64,000 nt of DNA, from the NCBI RefSeq assembly GCF_036621135.1, contig NZ_JAZIBG010000028.1:496001-560000 (forward strand), in the 5' to 3' direction. This DNA comes from Aquincola agrisoli (GTDB lineage Bacteria > Pseudomonadota > Gammaproteobacteria > Burkholderiales > Burkholderiaceae_C). Made by a program: the position numbers and the translations under genes. The notes under the pieces are model-generated. The model made no database searches. It saw only the letters and a program-made list of their open reading frames with translations, and was not told the origin of the DNA. This document shows, piece by piece, positions 34,204 through 42,227 of the stretch (position 1 is the stretch's first letter; each line of letters starts with the position of its first letter).

Positions 34204-35972
34204 GCCACGGCCGGCCGGCGGCGCAGCATGGCCGCCGCAGCGGCCAGGGCCAGCAGCGCGCCCGGGCCCGAGCCACCGCCGCCTCCGCCGCTGCCGTCCT
34301 CCGCGGCAGGCCGGGGATCCGACGTGACTTCTGCGGGATTGGCGGGCCGGTCGGGCCCGAGGGCCGCGGCCTGTCGTAGTTCGGCGCTGTCGAGCACCGC
34401 GGCCGATCCCGCCGGCCGCACGTAGCCGCGGCCCGCCGCCAGTTCCTGTGCGTAGCGCAGCGCCTCGTCGGCATCGAGGATGCCCGCGCCGCAGGTGGCG
34501 GCCGTGCAGAGGCACCGCCCCGGGTTGGCCGGGCTGCAGAGTCCGATCAGCGCCGATTGCACATGCGGACGGGCCGAAGCGCGCAGTCCCTCGACGATCT
34601 GGTCGACCGTCATCGCCGGGTGCACGCCGAGCATCAGGCTCACCGTGCCGGCCACCACCGGCGCCGCGAAGCTGCTGCCGAACAGGTAGGCGTAGCCGCC
34701 CTCGCCCGCCTGGCGCACACCGCTGTTGTAGATCGACAGCAGGCCCCCGTCGGCGAGCAGGCCGCCCCACGCGCCGTCGGTGTTGTCGCCGCCGACCGTG
34801 GCGACGACCGCCTCGGGGCCGAAATTGGAATAGGTGGTCTTGAAGCCGTCGCGGTTCAACGCGACGACGCCCACGACGCCGCGGCAGTTGGCGGGACGGG
34901 TCAGGGCCGTGTGTTCGTTGCCTGCCGCCGCCACCAAGACCACCCCCCTGGCCCGGACCTCGTCGATCGCCTGCTGGTAGGCCGCGTTGCAGGCGCCGCT
35001 GCCGCCGAAGCTGAGGCTGACGATGCGCGCGGGATGCGGGTTGCTCGGCACGCCCGGCACGGGCAGCCCGGCCGCCCAGCGCAGGCCGTCGATGATGTCG
35101 GCCACGTCGGCGCCGCACTTGCCGGCCACCCGTACCGGCACCACGCGGCCGTCCCAGTGCACGGCCGCCACGCCCGCGGCGTTGTGCGTGCCCGCGGCCA
35201 GCATCCCGGCCGTCATCGTGCCGTGCCAGCTGCTGCTTTCGGCGATGCAGTCCCGGAAGACGGCCTGGGTGCGGTCCGCCTCGTCGACCCAGTCGCCGGG
35301 GTCGGTGGGGTCCGCGTCGCGGCCGTCCGCGTCGTTGGCGATCAGCGGGTTGGTGACGAAGTCGTGGCCGCCCAGCGTGTGGCCGGCGAGCTCCGGATGC
35401 GCGGTGATGCCGGTGTCGAGCACCGCGACACGCGCCGCCGCCACGGCAGGCAGGCCGGTGTGGCGCTGCCACGCCGGCCGGAAGCCCGGCACGCCGCGCA
35501 GGCGCGACGCCAGCGGCAGGCCGTCGCTCCCGCCTGGGGCATGCAGCCACCATTGGGCGTGGACGGCGCCGGCGTACATCGGGTCGTTGGGCACCTGCAG
35601 CCGGCGCTCGCGATCGTTGGGCACGGCCCACGCCACCTCGGGCTGCGCAGCCAGGCGTTCGGTCCAACGGCGCGCGGCTTCGGCCGACAGCGGCTGCGTG
35701 CTGCGTAGCAGGTAGGCCGCACGGCCGGTGGGCATGCGCGTGGGCGGCGGCTGCCCCGCATCGGTTGCCGCCGCCAACACCACCCGCTCCCAGCGGGCAG
35801 CCTCCGCGCGTGCGGCGGCCGCGTTGGCCGACAGCGTCACTGCCCGGTCAACGCCGTGCGACGGCGCATCGCGAAGCTGCACGATCACGCCGTCGGCGCC
35901 GGGCGATGCCTGGGCCGTCCCACCCGCCGCCAGAACGGCGGCGGCCAAAACACAAAAAGTTACGCGGCGCAT
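34140..35972 (-). CDS. S8 (subtilisin-type) serine peptidase with GlyGly-CTERM, run-on tail
   Basis: This 610-residue exported protease has a signal peptide (FCVLAAAVLAAGGTAQA), an inhibitor-like propeptide, and a catalytic domain with Asp in VAVLDTGITAHPEL, His in SSSWHGTMTAGMLA and Ser in FGSSFAAPVVAGTV. The C-terminus has a Gly-rich run, the hydrophobic helix GPGALLALAAAAAML and RRRP, the GlyGly-CTERM signal recognised by rhombosortase. Unlike its neighbour it continues 23 residues beyond RRRP, antisense to the SPOR gene. It is a tandem paralogue of the next gene. Confidence 0.9.
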   Translation of the reverse strand: MRRVTFCVLAAAVLAAGGTAQASPGADGVIVQLRDAPSHGVDRAVTLSANAAAARAEAARWERVVLAAATDAGQPPPTRMPTGRAAYLLRSTQPLSAEAARRWTERLAAQPEVAWAVPNDRERRLQVPNDPMYAGAVHAQWWLHAPGGSDGLPLASRLRGVPGFRPAWQRHTGLPAVAAARVAVLDTGITAHPELAGHTLGGHDFVTNPLIANDADGRDADPTDPGDWVDEADRTQAVFRDCIAESSSWHGTMTAGMLAAGTHNAAGVAAVHWDGRVVPVRVAGKCGADVADIIDGLRWAAGLPVPGVPSNPHPARIVSLSFGGSGACNAAYQQAIDEVRARGVVLVAAAGNEHTALTRPANCRGVVGVVALNRDGFKTTYSNFGPEAVVATVGGDNTDGAWGGLLADGGLLSIYNSGVRQAGEGGYAYLFGSSFAAPVVAGTVSLMLGVHPAMTVDQIVEGLRASARPHVQSALIGLCSPANPGRCLCTAATCGAGILDADEALRYAQELAAGRGYVRPAGSAAVLDSAELRQAAALGPDRPANPAEVTSDPRPAAEDGSGGGGGGSGPGALLALAAAAAMLRRRPAVAQRCLQVSKPPASAVVGNATI

Positions 35973-36040
35973 GCGCCGGATTATCGGCAGCGCTCACTCG
36001 AAAGAGAGCACTGGGATTCGCGGGGTGGACGCGCGGTGTA

Positions 36041-37786
36041 TCAGCGGGCAGGACGGCGGCGCAGGGCGCCGGCGGCGAGCGCCATCAGGATCAGCCAGGC
36101 GGGTGCGAGAGCGCCGCCGCCGCCGCCACCGCCGCCGTCGTCGTCGTCGTCACCATCATCGCCGCCGTCGCCGTCGTCCGGAGGCGCGGCTGCTGCCAAA
36201 GCTACTGCCGCCCCGGCATCGAGCATCCCGGCTCCGCAGGTCGAGGTGGTGCAGTAGCACTGGATCTGCCTGACAGAGCTGGGTGCCTGACATTGTTGAA
36301 TGACGCTCCCGTCATCCGAAGGAACGTTGGTCGGGAATGCGCGTGCGCTTTGCTTCAACAGCGCCGTCACCTGGGCCGGCGACAGCGCTGGCTGCACCGC
36401 AAGCATCAAGCCCACGGTACCTGACACGATCGGCGCGGCGAAACTGGTTCCCAAGGCCCAATGTTCCAGGCCGTCGGTATAGCTGGCACTTCCCAGCACC
36501 GGCGTAGTCGTGCCCTCGTTGAAGGTCGACATGATCGGATATAGACACGGGGTGCCGTCGGCCAAGTTCACACAGTTGCCGCCGGGGGCACTGACGGTGA
36601 CCTGGGGACCCACGTTGGCAAAACCCACCTTGGTGCCCATGTGGCGCACCGCCCCGACGGTGATCACGTCCTTGCAGTTCCCCGGACTGCTGACGGCCAG
36701 GCCGTTGGCATTGCCCGCCGCCACGACGACGGCCACACCCTTCTGCGACACCGCTTCCGAAATCGCAGCCTGGTATGCCGAGCCGGAGGGGCATGCGCCC
36801 TGAAATCCCAGGCTGAGGTTGATGACACGGGCCGGATTCGGGTTGACAGGCACGCCCGGCACTTCCAGCCCTGCGGCCCAGCGAATGCCCATGGCGATGT
36901 CACTCATGTCACCACCGCACTTGCCCAGCACCCTGACGGGAAGGATGCGCACGTTCCAGCCCACCCCCGCAACGCCGACGCCGTTGTTGGTCGACGCACC
37001 GACGATGCCCGCCACCTGCGTACCATGCCAGCTGCTGGGCACCGCAACGCGACAATCTGCATCGCGGAACTCCGCCGTCGCTGCCTCCGCCTCGGTCACG
37101 TAATCACCCGGATCCTGCGCATCGCTGTCCAGCCCGTCGCCGTCCCCGGCAAACCTGGGGTTCGACACCATGTCGTAGCCCGGAAGCACCTTGCCGGCCA
37201 GATCGGGGTGATCGCTGCGCACGCCGGTATCGAGCACGGCGACGATGACGCCGGCGCCTGCAGCCCCGCCCTGGGAGATGTCCCATGCGGCCGGCGCATT
37301 GATCCCGGAGGTCACGAGGCTGTCCGGTGCGCGCAGGTACCACTGCCCCGCCGCCGGCCCCACGACGGGTGGGCCGGAGTGGTAGTACGTGTCGTTCGGC
37401 ACCGCCATCGCACGCGCGCGCTGGTCGGGCTCGGCGTATTCCACCGCGCTGTCGGCAGCCAGCTTCGCCGAGAGTTCCGCGCTGCTGATGCCCTCCGCCG
37501 TCACGACCTGGGTCCGCGCCGTGATCGCAGGACCAGCCCGCAGCGCCACGCCGACCCGGCCACCTAGGGTGCTGGCGCGCTCGCCCAGCACCTGCGCCAC
37601 CGTGCTGGCGGTGGCGTTTGCCGCCAGCGCACGCGCACGGATAACCGTCGCATCGGCTTTGAACTGCACGACAACCCGTGCGCTGGCAGCGGTGCCTGCC
37701 GGGGACGCCACCGGTGAAGAAGCGCTCTCGGCGTGGACCGCCACCGAGGCCACGGCCAGCACGATGGGCAAAAGCAGGTGTTTCAT
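36041..37786 (-). CDS. S8 (subtilisin-type) serine peptidase with GlyGly-CTERM
   Basis: This 581-residue exported protease has a signal peptide (KHLLLPIVLAVASVAVHA) and a propeptide. Catalytic Asp is in VAVLDTGVRSDHPDL, His in PSSWHGTQVAGIVG and Ser in LGTSFAAPIVSGTV. Residues near the end form CYCTTSTCGAGMLDAGAAVA, then a Asp/Gly repeat linker, a Gly run, APAWLILMALAAGA and LRRRPAR, a standard GlyGly-CTERM. The triplet-rich DNA at 36115–36180 encodes that linker. It lies upstream of the first subtilase on the same strand with a 68-bp gap. Confidence 0.92.
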   Translation of the reverse strand: MKHLLLPIVLAVASVAVHAESASSPVASPAGTAASARVVVQFKADATVIRARALAANATASTVAQVLGERASTLGGRVGVALRAGPAITARTQVVTAEGISSAELSAKLAADSAVEYAEPDQRARAMAVPNDTYYHSGPPVVGPAAGQWYLRAPDSLVTSGINAPAAWDISQGGAAGAGVIVAVLDTGVRSDHPDLAGKVLPGYDMVSNPRFAGDGDGLDSDAQDPGDYVTEAEAATAEFRDADCRVAVPSSWHGTQVAGIVGASTNNGVGVAGVGWNVRILPVRVLGKCGGDMSDIAMGIRWAAGLEVPGVPVNPNPARVINLSLGFQGACPSGSAYQAAISEAVSQKGVAVVVAAGNANGLAVSSPGNCKDVITVGAVRHMGTKVGFANVGPQVTVSAPGGNCVNLADGTPCLYPIMSTFNEGTTTPVLGSASYTDGLEHWALGTSFAAPIVSGTVGLMLAVQPALSPAQVTALLKQSARAFPTNVPSDDGSVIQQCQAPSSVRQIQCYCTTSTCGAGMLDAGAAVALAAAAPPDDGDGGDDGDDDDDGGGGGGGGALAPAWLILMALAAGALRRRPAR

Positions 37787-37849
37787 CTGGCGAAGTGTAG
37801 GCAAGGCAAGGCCGCCTGAGTGTTGCTGTCGGTACGCTCCGCTTGCAAG

Positions 37850-37877
37850 AAAAAAGCCCGCGGCGGCGGGCTTTTTT
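37850..37877. terminator. Bidirectional intrinsic terminator downstream of gap
   Basis: AAAAAA, stem GCCCGC–GGCG–GCGGGC, and TTTTTT make a symmetrical terminator 40 bp beyond the gap stop. It insulates gap from the protease gene that starts at 37786 on the same strand. Confidence 0.9.
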
Positions 37878-37917
37878 CGGGGCACCGGCGGCGCAGGCCG
37901 CCGGGGGCGTTTTGCCC

Positions 37918-38919
37918 TTACTTCGCGATGACGCGAACCATCTCCAGCACCTTGTTGGAGTAGCCCCATTCGTTGTCGTACCAGGCCACGACCTTGACGA
38001 AGGTCTTGTCCAGCGCGATGCCAGCCTCGGCGTCGAACACCGAGGTCATCGACTCGCCGCGGAAGTCGGTCGAGACGACCTTGTCTTCCGTGTAGCCGAG
38101 CACGCCCTTCATGGAGCCCTGGGAGGCGGCCTTCATCGCGGCGCAGATGTCCTCGTAGCTGGCTTCCTTGTTCAGCTCGACCGTCAGGTCGATCACCGAG
38201 ACGTCGGAGGTCGGCACGCGGAACGACATGCCCGTGAGCTTCTTGTTCAGCTCGGGGATCACCACGCCCACGGCCTTGGCGGCGCCGGTGCTCGACGGGA
38301 TGATGTTCTCGAGGATGCCGCGGCCGCCGCGCCAGTCCTTGTTGCTCGGGCCGTCCACGGTCTTCTGCGTGGCGGTGGTGGCGTGCACGGTGGTCATCAG
38401 GCCGCGCTTGATGCCGAAGGTGTCGTTCAGCACCTTGGCCACCGGGGCCAGGCAGTTGGTGGTGCACGAGGCGTTGGAGATGATCGCCTCGCCCTGGTAG
38501 CTCTTGTCGTTGACGCCGTAGACGAACATCGGCGTGTCGTCCTTCGACGGGGCCGACATCACCACCTTCTTGGCGCCGGCGGCGATGTGCTTCTGCGCGG
38601 TTTCCTTGGTCAGGAAGAGGCCGGTCGACTCGACGACGATGTCGGCGCCGATCTCGCCCCACTTCAGCTCGGCCGGATCCTTCACCGCGGTCAGCCGGAT
38701 CTTCTTGCCGTTGACGATCAGCGTGTTGCCGTCGACCGCCACGTCGCCCTTGAAGCGGCCGTGCACGCTGTCGTAGCTCAGCATGTAGGCCAGGTAGTCG
38801 GGCTCCAGCAGGTCGTTGATGCCGACGACTTCGATGTCGTTCTGGAAGTTCTGGATGGCGGCGCGGAACACCATGCGGCCGATGCGGCCGAAGCCGTTGA
38901 TGCCGATCTTGATAGCCAT
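37918..38919 (-). CDS. gap: Glyceraldehyde-3-phosphate dehydrogenase, type I
   Basis: This 333-residue cytoplasmic enzyme carries out the glycolytic/Calvin-cycle oxidation of glyceraldehyde 3-phosphate with NAD. The Rossmann start is IKIGINGFGRIGRMVFRA, the active Cys is in SNASCTTNCLAPVAKVL, and TTVHATTATQKTVDGPS and WYDNEWGYSNKVLEMV follow. Length normal. A ribosome binding site (GAGGAGATTG) precedes the ATG at 38919. It lies 50 bp downstream of tkt on the same strand; pairing tkt–gap is common in betaproteobacteria. Confidence 0.97.
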   Translation of the reverse strand: MAIKIGINGFGRIGRMVFRAAIQNFQNDIEVVGINDLLEPDYLAYMLSYDSVHGRFKGDVAVDGNTLIVNGKKIRLTAVKDPAELKWGEIGADIVVESTGLFLTKETAQKHIAAGAKKVVMSAPSKDDTPMFVYGVNDKSYQGEAIISNASCTTNCLAPVAKVLNDTFGIKRGLMTTVHATTATQKTVDGPSNKDWRGGRGILENIIPSSTGAAKAVGVVIPELNKKLTGMSFRVPTSDVSVIDLTVELNKEASYEDICAAMKAASQGSMKGVLGYTEDKVVSTDFRGESMTSVFDAEAGIALDKTFVKVVAWYDNEWGYSNKVLEMVRVIAK

Positions 38920-38969
38920 GAGATCAATCTCCTCGTAGGTCAAAAAAAGCCGATGTGCGGCGGCGGCCC

Positions 38970-40994
38970 TCAGCCGCGCAGCACCTTGCGCACGGTGGCG
39001 GCCAGGTTTTCCGCGGTGAACCCGAACTCCTTGAACAGCACGTTGGCCGGGGCGCTCTCGCCATAGCGGTCGAGGCCGATCACGGCGGCACAGCCGTACT
39101 TCCACCAGAAGTCGGTGACGCCCGCCTCCACCGCGATGCGCGGCAGCTTGGGCGGCAGCACCTGGCTCTTGTAGGCCACGCTCTGGCGGTCGAACACGGT
39201 GGTGCTGGGCACCGACACCACACGCACCGCGATGCCCTGCACCGCGAGCTGCTGCTGCGCGTGCAGCGCCAGGCCCACCTCGCTGCCGGTGGCGAGGATG
39301 ACGGCCTGCGCCTTCTTCTTCAGGCCCACCTCGCTCGGCTCGGCGAGCACGTAGGCGCCCTTGCTGATCTCGTCGAGGCCAGCCTTCGGCAGGTACGGCA
39401 GGTTCTGGCGGCTCAGCAGCAGCGCCGAGGGACGCGACGCGTTGCCCAGCGCCATCGTCCACGCCGCCACGGTCTCGGCCGTGTCGGCCGGGCGCCACAC
39501 GTCCAGCCCCGGGATCAGCCGCAGCGCCGCGGCGTGCTCCACGCTCTGGTGCGTGGGGCCGTCCTCGCCCAGGCCGATGGAATCGTGCGTGAAGACGTGG
39601 ATGACGCGGCGCTTCATCAGCGCGGCCATGCGGATGGCGTTGCGGCTGTAGTCGCTGAACGTGAGGAAGGTGCCGCCGTAGGGAATGAAGCCGCCGTGCA
39701 GCGCCACGCCGTTCATGATGGCGGCCATGCCGAACTCGCGCACGCCGTAGTTGATGTGGCGGCCGCCGTTGGGCGTGCCGTCCTTATCGAAGCGCAGCGC
39801 GGGCGTGCTGCTGGTGTTGGTGAGGTTGGAGCCGGTCAGGTCGGCCGAGCCGCCCAGCAGCTCGGGCAGCACGCGGGTGAAGGCTTCCAGCGCGATCTGG
39901 CTCGCCTTGCGCGAGGCGACCGTCTCGGCTTTCTCGTGCGCGGCGATCATCGCGTCGACGGCATGCTGCGCAAACGACGCCGGCAGCTCGCCGCGCATGC
40001 GGCGGGCCAGCTCGGCGGCCAGCTCGGGGAACTCGGTCTTGTAGGCGGCGAAGCGTGTGTTCCACGCCGCCTGCGCGGCCTCGCCGGTCACGCGTGCATC
40101 CCATGCGGCGTAGGCCGCCTCGGGCAGCACAAAGGGCTCGTGCGACCAGCCGAGCGCGTCGCGGGTCAGCCGGATCTCCTCGCCGCCCAGCGCCTCGCCA
40201 TGCGCCTTGGCCGTGCCGGCGCGGTTGGGCGAGCCCTTGCCGATGGTCGTCTTCGCGACGATCAGCGTGGGCTTGTCGGTGCTCTGGCGGGCCTTGGCGA
40301 TCGCGGCATCGACCGCGGCGACGTCGTGGCCGTCGACCTTGTCGATCACGTTCCAGCCGTAGGCCTGGAAGCGCCGGGGGGTGTCGTCGATGAACCAGGG
40401 CGCAACCTGGCCGTCGATGCTGATGCCGTTGTCGTCGTAGATCGCGATCAGCTTGTTGAGCTTCCAGGCGCCCGCCAGCGCGCAGGCCTCGTGGCTGATG
40501 CCTTCCATCAGGCAGCCATCGCCGAGGAAGGCGTAGGTGTGGTGGTCGACGACCTCGTGGCCGGGGCGGTTGAACTCGTGCGCCAACAGCTTCTCGGCCA
40601 GCGCCATGCCCACCGCGTTGGTGATGCCCTGGCCCAGCGGGCCAGTGGTGGTCTCGACGCCCGGCGTCACATCCACTTCCGGGTGGCCCGGCGTCTTGCT
40701 GTGCAGCTGGCGGAACTGGCGCAGCTCGCTCATCGGCAGCTCGTAGCCGGTGAGGTGCAGCAGCGCGTAGATCAGCATCGAGCCGTGGCCGTTGCTGAGC
40801 ACGAAGCGGTCGCGGTCGATCCACAGCGGGTCGGCCGGGTTGTGCTTAAGGTGACGGCTCCACAGGGCCACCGCGATGTCCGCCATGCCCATCGGCGCGC
40901 CGGGGTGGCCTGAATTGGCCTGCTGGACGGCATCCATGGCCAGGGCGCGGATGGCGTTGGCCATCAAGGAGGTGTCTTGCGGGGTCGAACTCAT
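38970..40994 (-). CDS. tkt: Transketolase
   Basis: This 674-residue thiamine-diphosphate enzyme of the pentose phosphate and Calvin pathways moves C2 units between sugar phosphates. Motifs are NSGHPGAPMGMADIAVALW, LLHLTGYELPM, the ThDP site FLGDGCLMEGISHEACALA with IAIYDDNGISIDG, and THDSIGLGEDGPTHQSVEH. ATG at 40994. It is upstream of gap in one operon and divergent from the speD-like gene (86 bp between starts). Confidence 0.97.
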   Translation of the reverse strand: MSSTPQDTSLMANAIRALAMDAVQQANSGHPGAPMGMADIAVALWSRHLKHNPADPLWIDRDRFVLSNGHGSMLIYALLHLTGYELPMSELRQFRQLHSKTPGHPEVDVTPGVETTTGPLGQGITNAVGMALAEKLLAHEFNRPGHEVVDHHTYAFLGDGCLMEGISHEACALAGAWKLNKLIAIYDDNGISIDGQVAPWFIDDTPRRFQAYGWNVIDKVDGHDVAAVDAAIAKARQSTDKPTLIVAKTTIGKGSPNRAGTAKAHGEALGGEEIRLTRDALGWSHEPFVLPEAAYAAWDARVTGEAAQAAWNTRFAAYKTEFPELAAELARRMRGELPASFAQHAVDAMIAAHEKAETVASRKASQIALEAFTRVLPELLGGSADLTGSNLTNTSSTPALRFDKDGTPNGGRHINYGVREFGMAAIMNGVALHGGFIPYGGTFLTFSDYSRNAIRMAALMKRRVIHVFTHDSIGLGEDGPTHQSVEHAAALRLIPGLDVWRPADTAETVAAWTMALGNASRPSALLLSRQNLPYLPKAGLDEISKGAYVLAEPSEVGLKKKAQAVILATGSEVGLALHAQQQLAVQGIAVRVVSVPSTTVFDRQSVAYKSQVLPPKLPRIAVEAGVTDFWWKYGCAAVIGLDRYGESAPANVLFKEFGFTAENLAATVRKVLRG

Positions 40995-41080
40995 GCTGTG
41001 TGCCGGCGGGCGGCGCGGGAGGGGAGCGAAGCCGCGCATTTTAGGGTTGCAGGGCCAACCCCCGCCGATAATCCGCCGCC

Positions 41081-41491
41081 ATGCACGGACTGCACCTCAC
41101 CGCCGATCTGCAAGGCTGCCCGGCCGCGGCCGTGCTGACCGAGCCCGGCGTGCTGCGTGCGCTGTGCCTGCGCGCGGTGCGGGCCGCCGGCCTGCACCCG
41201 GTGGGCGAGCTGTTCCACGGCTTCGTGCCGCCGGCCGGGGCGCCGCCGGCGCCGCAGGGCGTGACCGGCGTCGTGCTGCTGGCGGAATCGCACCTGGCCG
41301 TGCACACCTGGCCCGAGCTGCAGGCCGTGACGCTGGACGTCTACGTCTGCAACGTGGGCACCGACAACTCGGCGCGCGCCCGCCTGCTGATCGACAGCCT
41401 GCTGGCGGCCTTCGCGCCGCGGGCGGTGCGGCGCCAGCAGATGGAGCGCGGCCACCTGGCGGCTGCCGCGGCGGCCGCCCCCGAGGCATGA
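41081..41491 (+). CDS. speD: S-adenosylmethionine decarboxylase proenzyme (SpeD/SpeH class)
   Basis: This 136-residue small-form AdoMet decarboxylase has the self-cleavage motif LLAESHLAVHTWPELQAVTL, where the Ser becomes the pyruvoyl cofactor, plus LDVYVCNVGTDNSARA. It yields decarboxylated AdoMet, the aminopropyl donor used by the membrane aminopropyltransferase at 47003–48577. Its stop overlaps the nucleotidyltransferase start (ATGA). The C-terminus ends in an Ala-rich run. It is separated from the aminopropyltransferase operon but probably serves it. Confidence 0.9.
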   Translation: MHGLHLTADLQGCPAAAVLTEPGVLRALCLRAVRAAGLHPVGELFHGFVPPAGAPPAPQGVTGVVLLAESHLAVHTWPELQAVTLDVYVCNVGTDNSARARLLIDSLLAAFAPRAVRRQQMERGHLAAAAAAAPEA

Positions 41492-42204
41492 ACCATCCCA
41501 ACGTGAAGGCGCTGATCCTGGCCGCGGGCCGCGGCGAGCGCATGCGCCCCCTGACCGACCACACGCCCAAGCCGCTGCTGCCGGTGCATGGCAAGCCGCT
41601 GATCGCATGGCACCTCGAGGCGCTGGCACGCGACGGCGTGCGCGAGGTGGTGATCAACACCGCCTGGCTCGAAACGCAGTTCCCCGCCGCCCTCGGCGAC
41701 GGGACGCGCTGGGGGCTGAAGATCCACTACTCGATGGAAGGCCGCGACCACGGCGGCGCGCTCGAAACCGCGGGCGGCATCGCCAAGGCGCTGCCGTGGC
41801 TGGCCGAGTCGCCGGACGACGTGTTCTGGGTGGTCTCCGGCGACATCTATGCCCCTGGCTTCCGCTTCGAGGCCGCCGCCGCCCAGGCCTTCCGGGCCCG
41901 CGACGGGCTGGACGCCCACCTGTGGCTCGTGCCCAACCCGCCCTTCCATCCGCAGGGCGATTTCGGCATCGACGCCGAGGGCCTCGGCCTGGCCGACGGG
42001 CCCGGCCCCGACGGCCGGCGCTGGACCTACGCGAACCTCGCGCTGGTGCGGGCCTCGCTGGTCGCGCCGGTGGCGCCCGGCACGCGCGCCGCCCTCGGCC
42101 CGCTGCTGTTCGAAGGCATGCGTCGGCGCCGCGTCAGCGCCGAGCGTTACCTTGGCGCGTGGGATAACGTAGGCACCCCCGCCCAACTGGCCGGGCTGGC
42201 CTGA
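41488..42204 (+). CDS. murU: MurU-like sugar-phosphate nucleotidyltransferase
   Basis: This 238-residue enzyme has the nucleotidyltransferase signature ALILAAGRGERMRPLTDHTP with KPLLPVHGKPLIAWHLEAL, metal site VVSGDIYAP and LGAWDNVGTPAQL. It resembles MurNAc-alpha-1-phosphate uridylyltransferase MurU of cell-wall recycling; mannose-1-phosphate guanylyltransferase-like proteins are similar. The usual partner kinase AmgK is not adjacent. Coupled to speD by a 4-bp overlap. Confidence 0.8.
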   Translation: MNHPNVKALILAAGRGERMRPLTDHTPKPLLPVHGKPLIAWHLEALARDGVREVVINTAWLETQFPAALGDGTRWGLKIHYSMEGRDHGGALETAGGIAKALPWLAESPDDVFWVVSGDIYAPGFRFEAAAAQAFRARDGLDAHLWLVPNPPFHPQGDFGIDAEGLGLADGPGPDGRRWTYANLALVRASLVAPVAPGTRAALGPLLFEGMRRRRVSAERYLGAWDNVGTPAQLAGLA

Positions 42205-42227
42205 CGCGGTGCGCAGCTACGGCGCAA

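Noticed and set aside
36115..36180. Triplet microsatellite
   Set aside because: It encodes the Asp/Gly linker of the GlyGly-CTERM protease, so coding explains it.
36041..38662. Long fusion of the subtilase with sequence inside gap
   Set aside because: The upstream part is a shadow of gap; the signal peptide at 37786 marks the real start and a terminator lies between.
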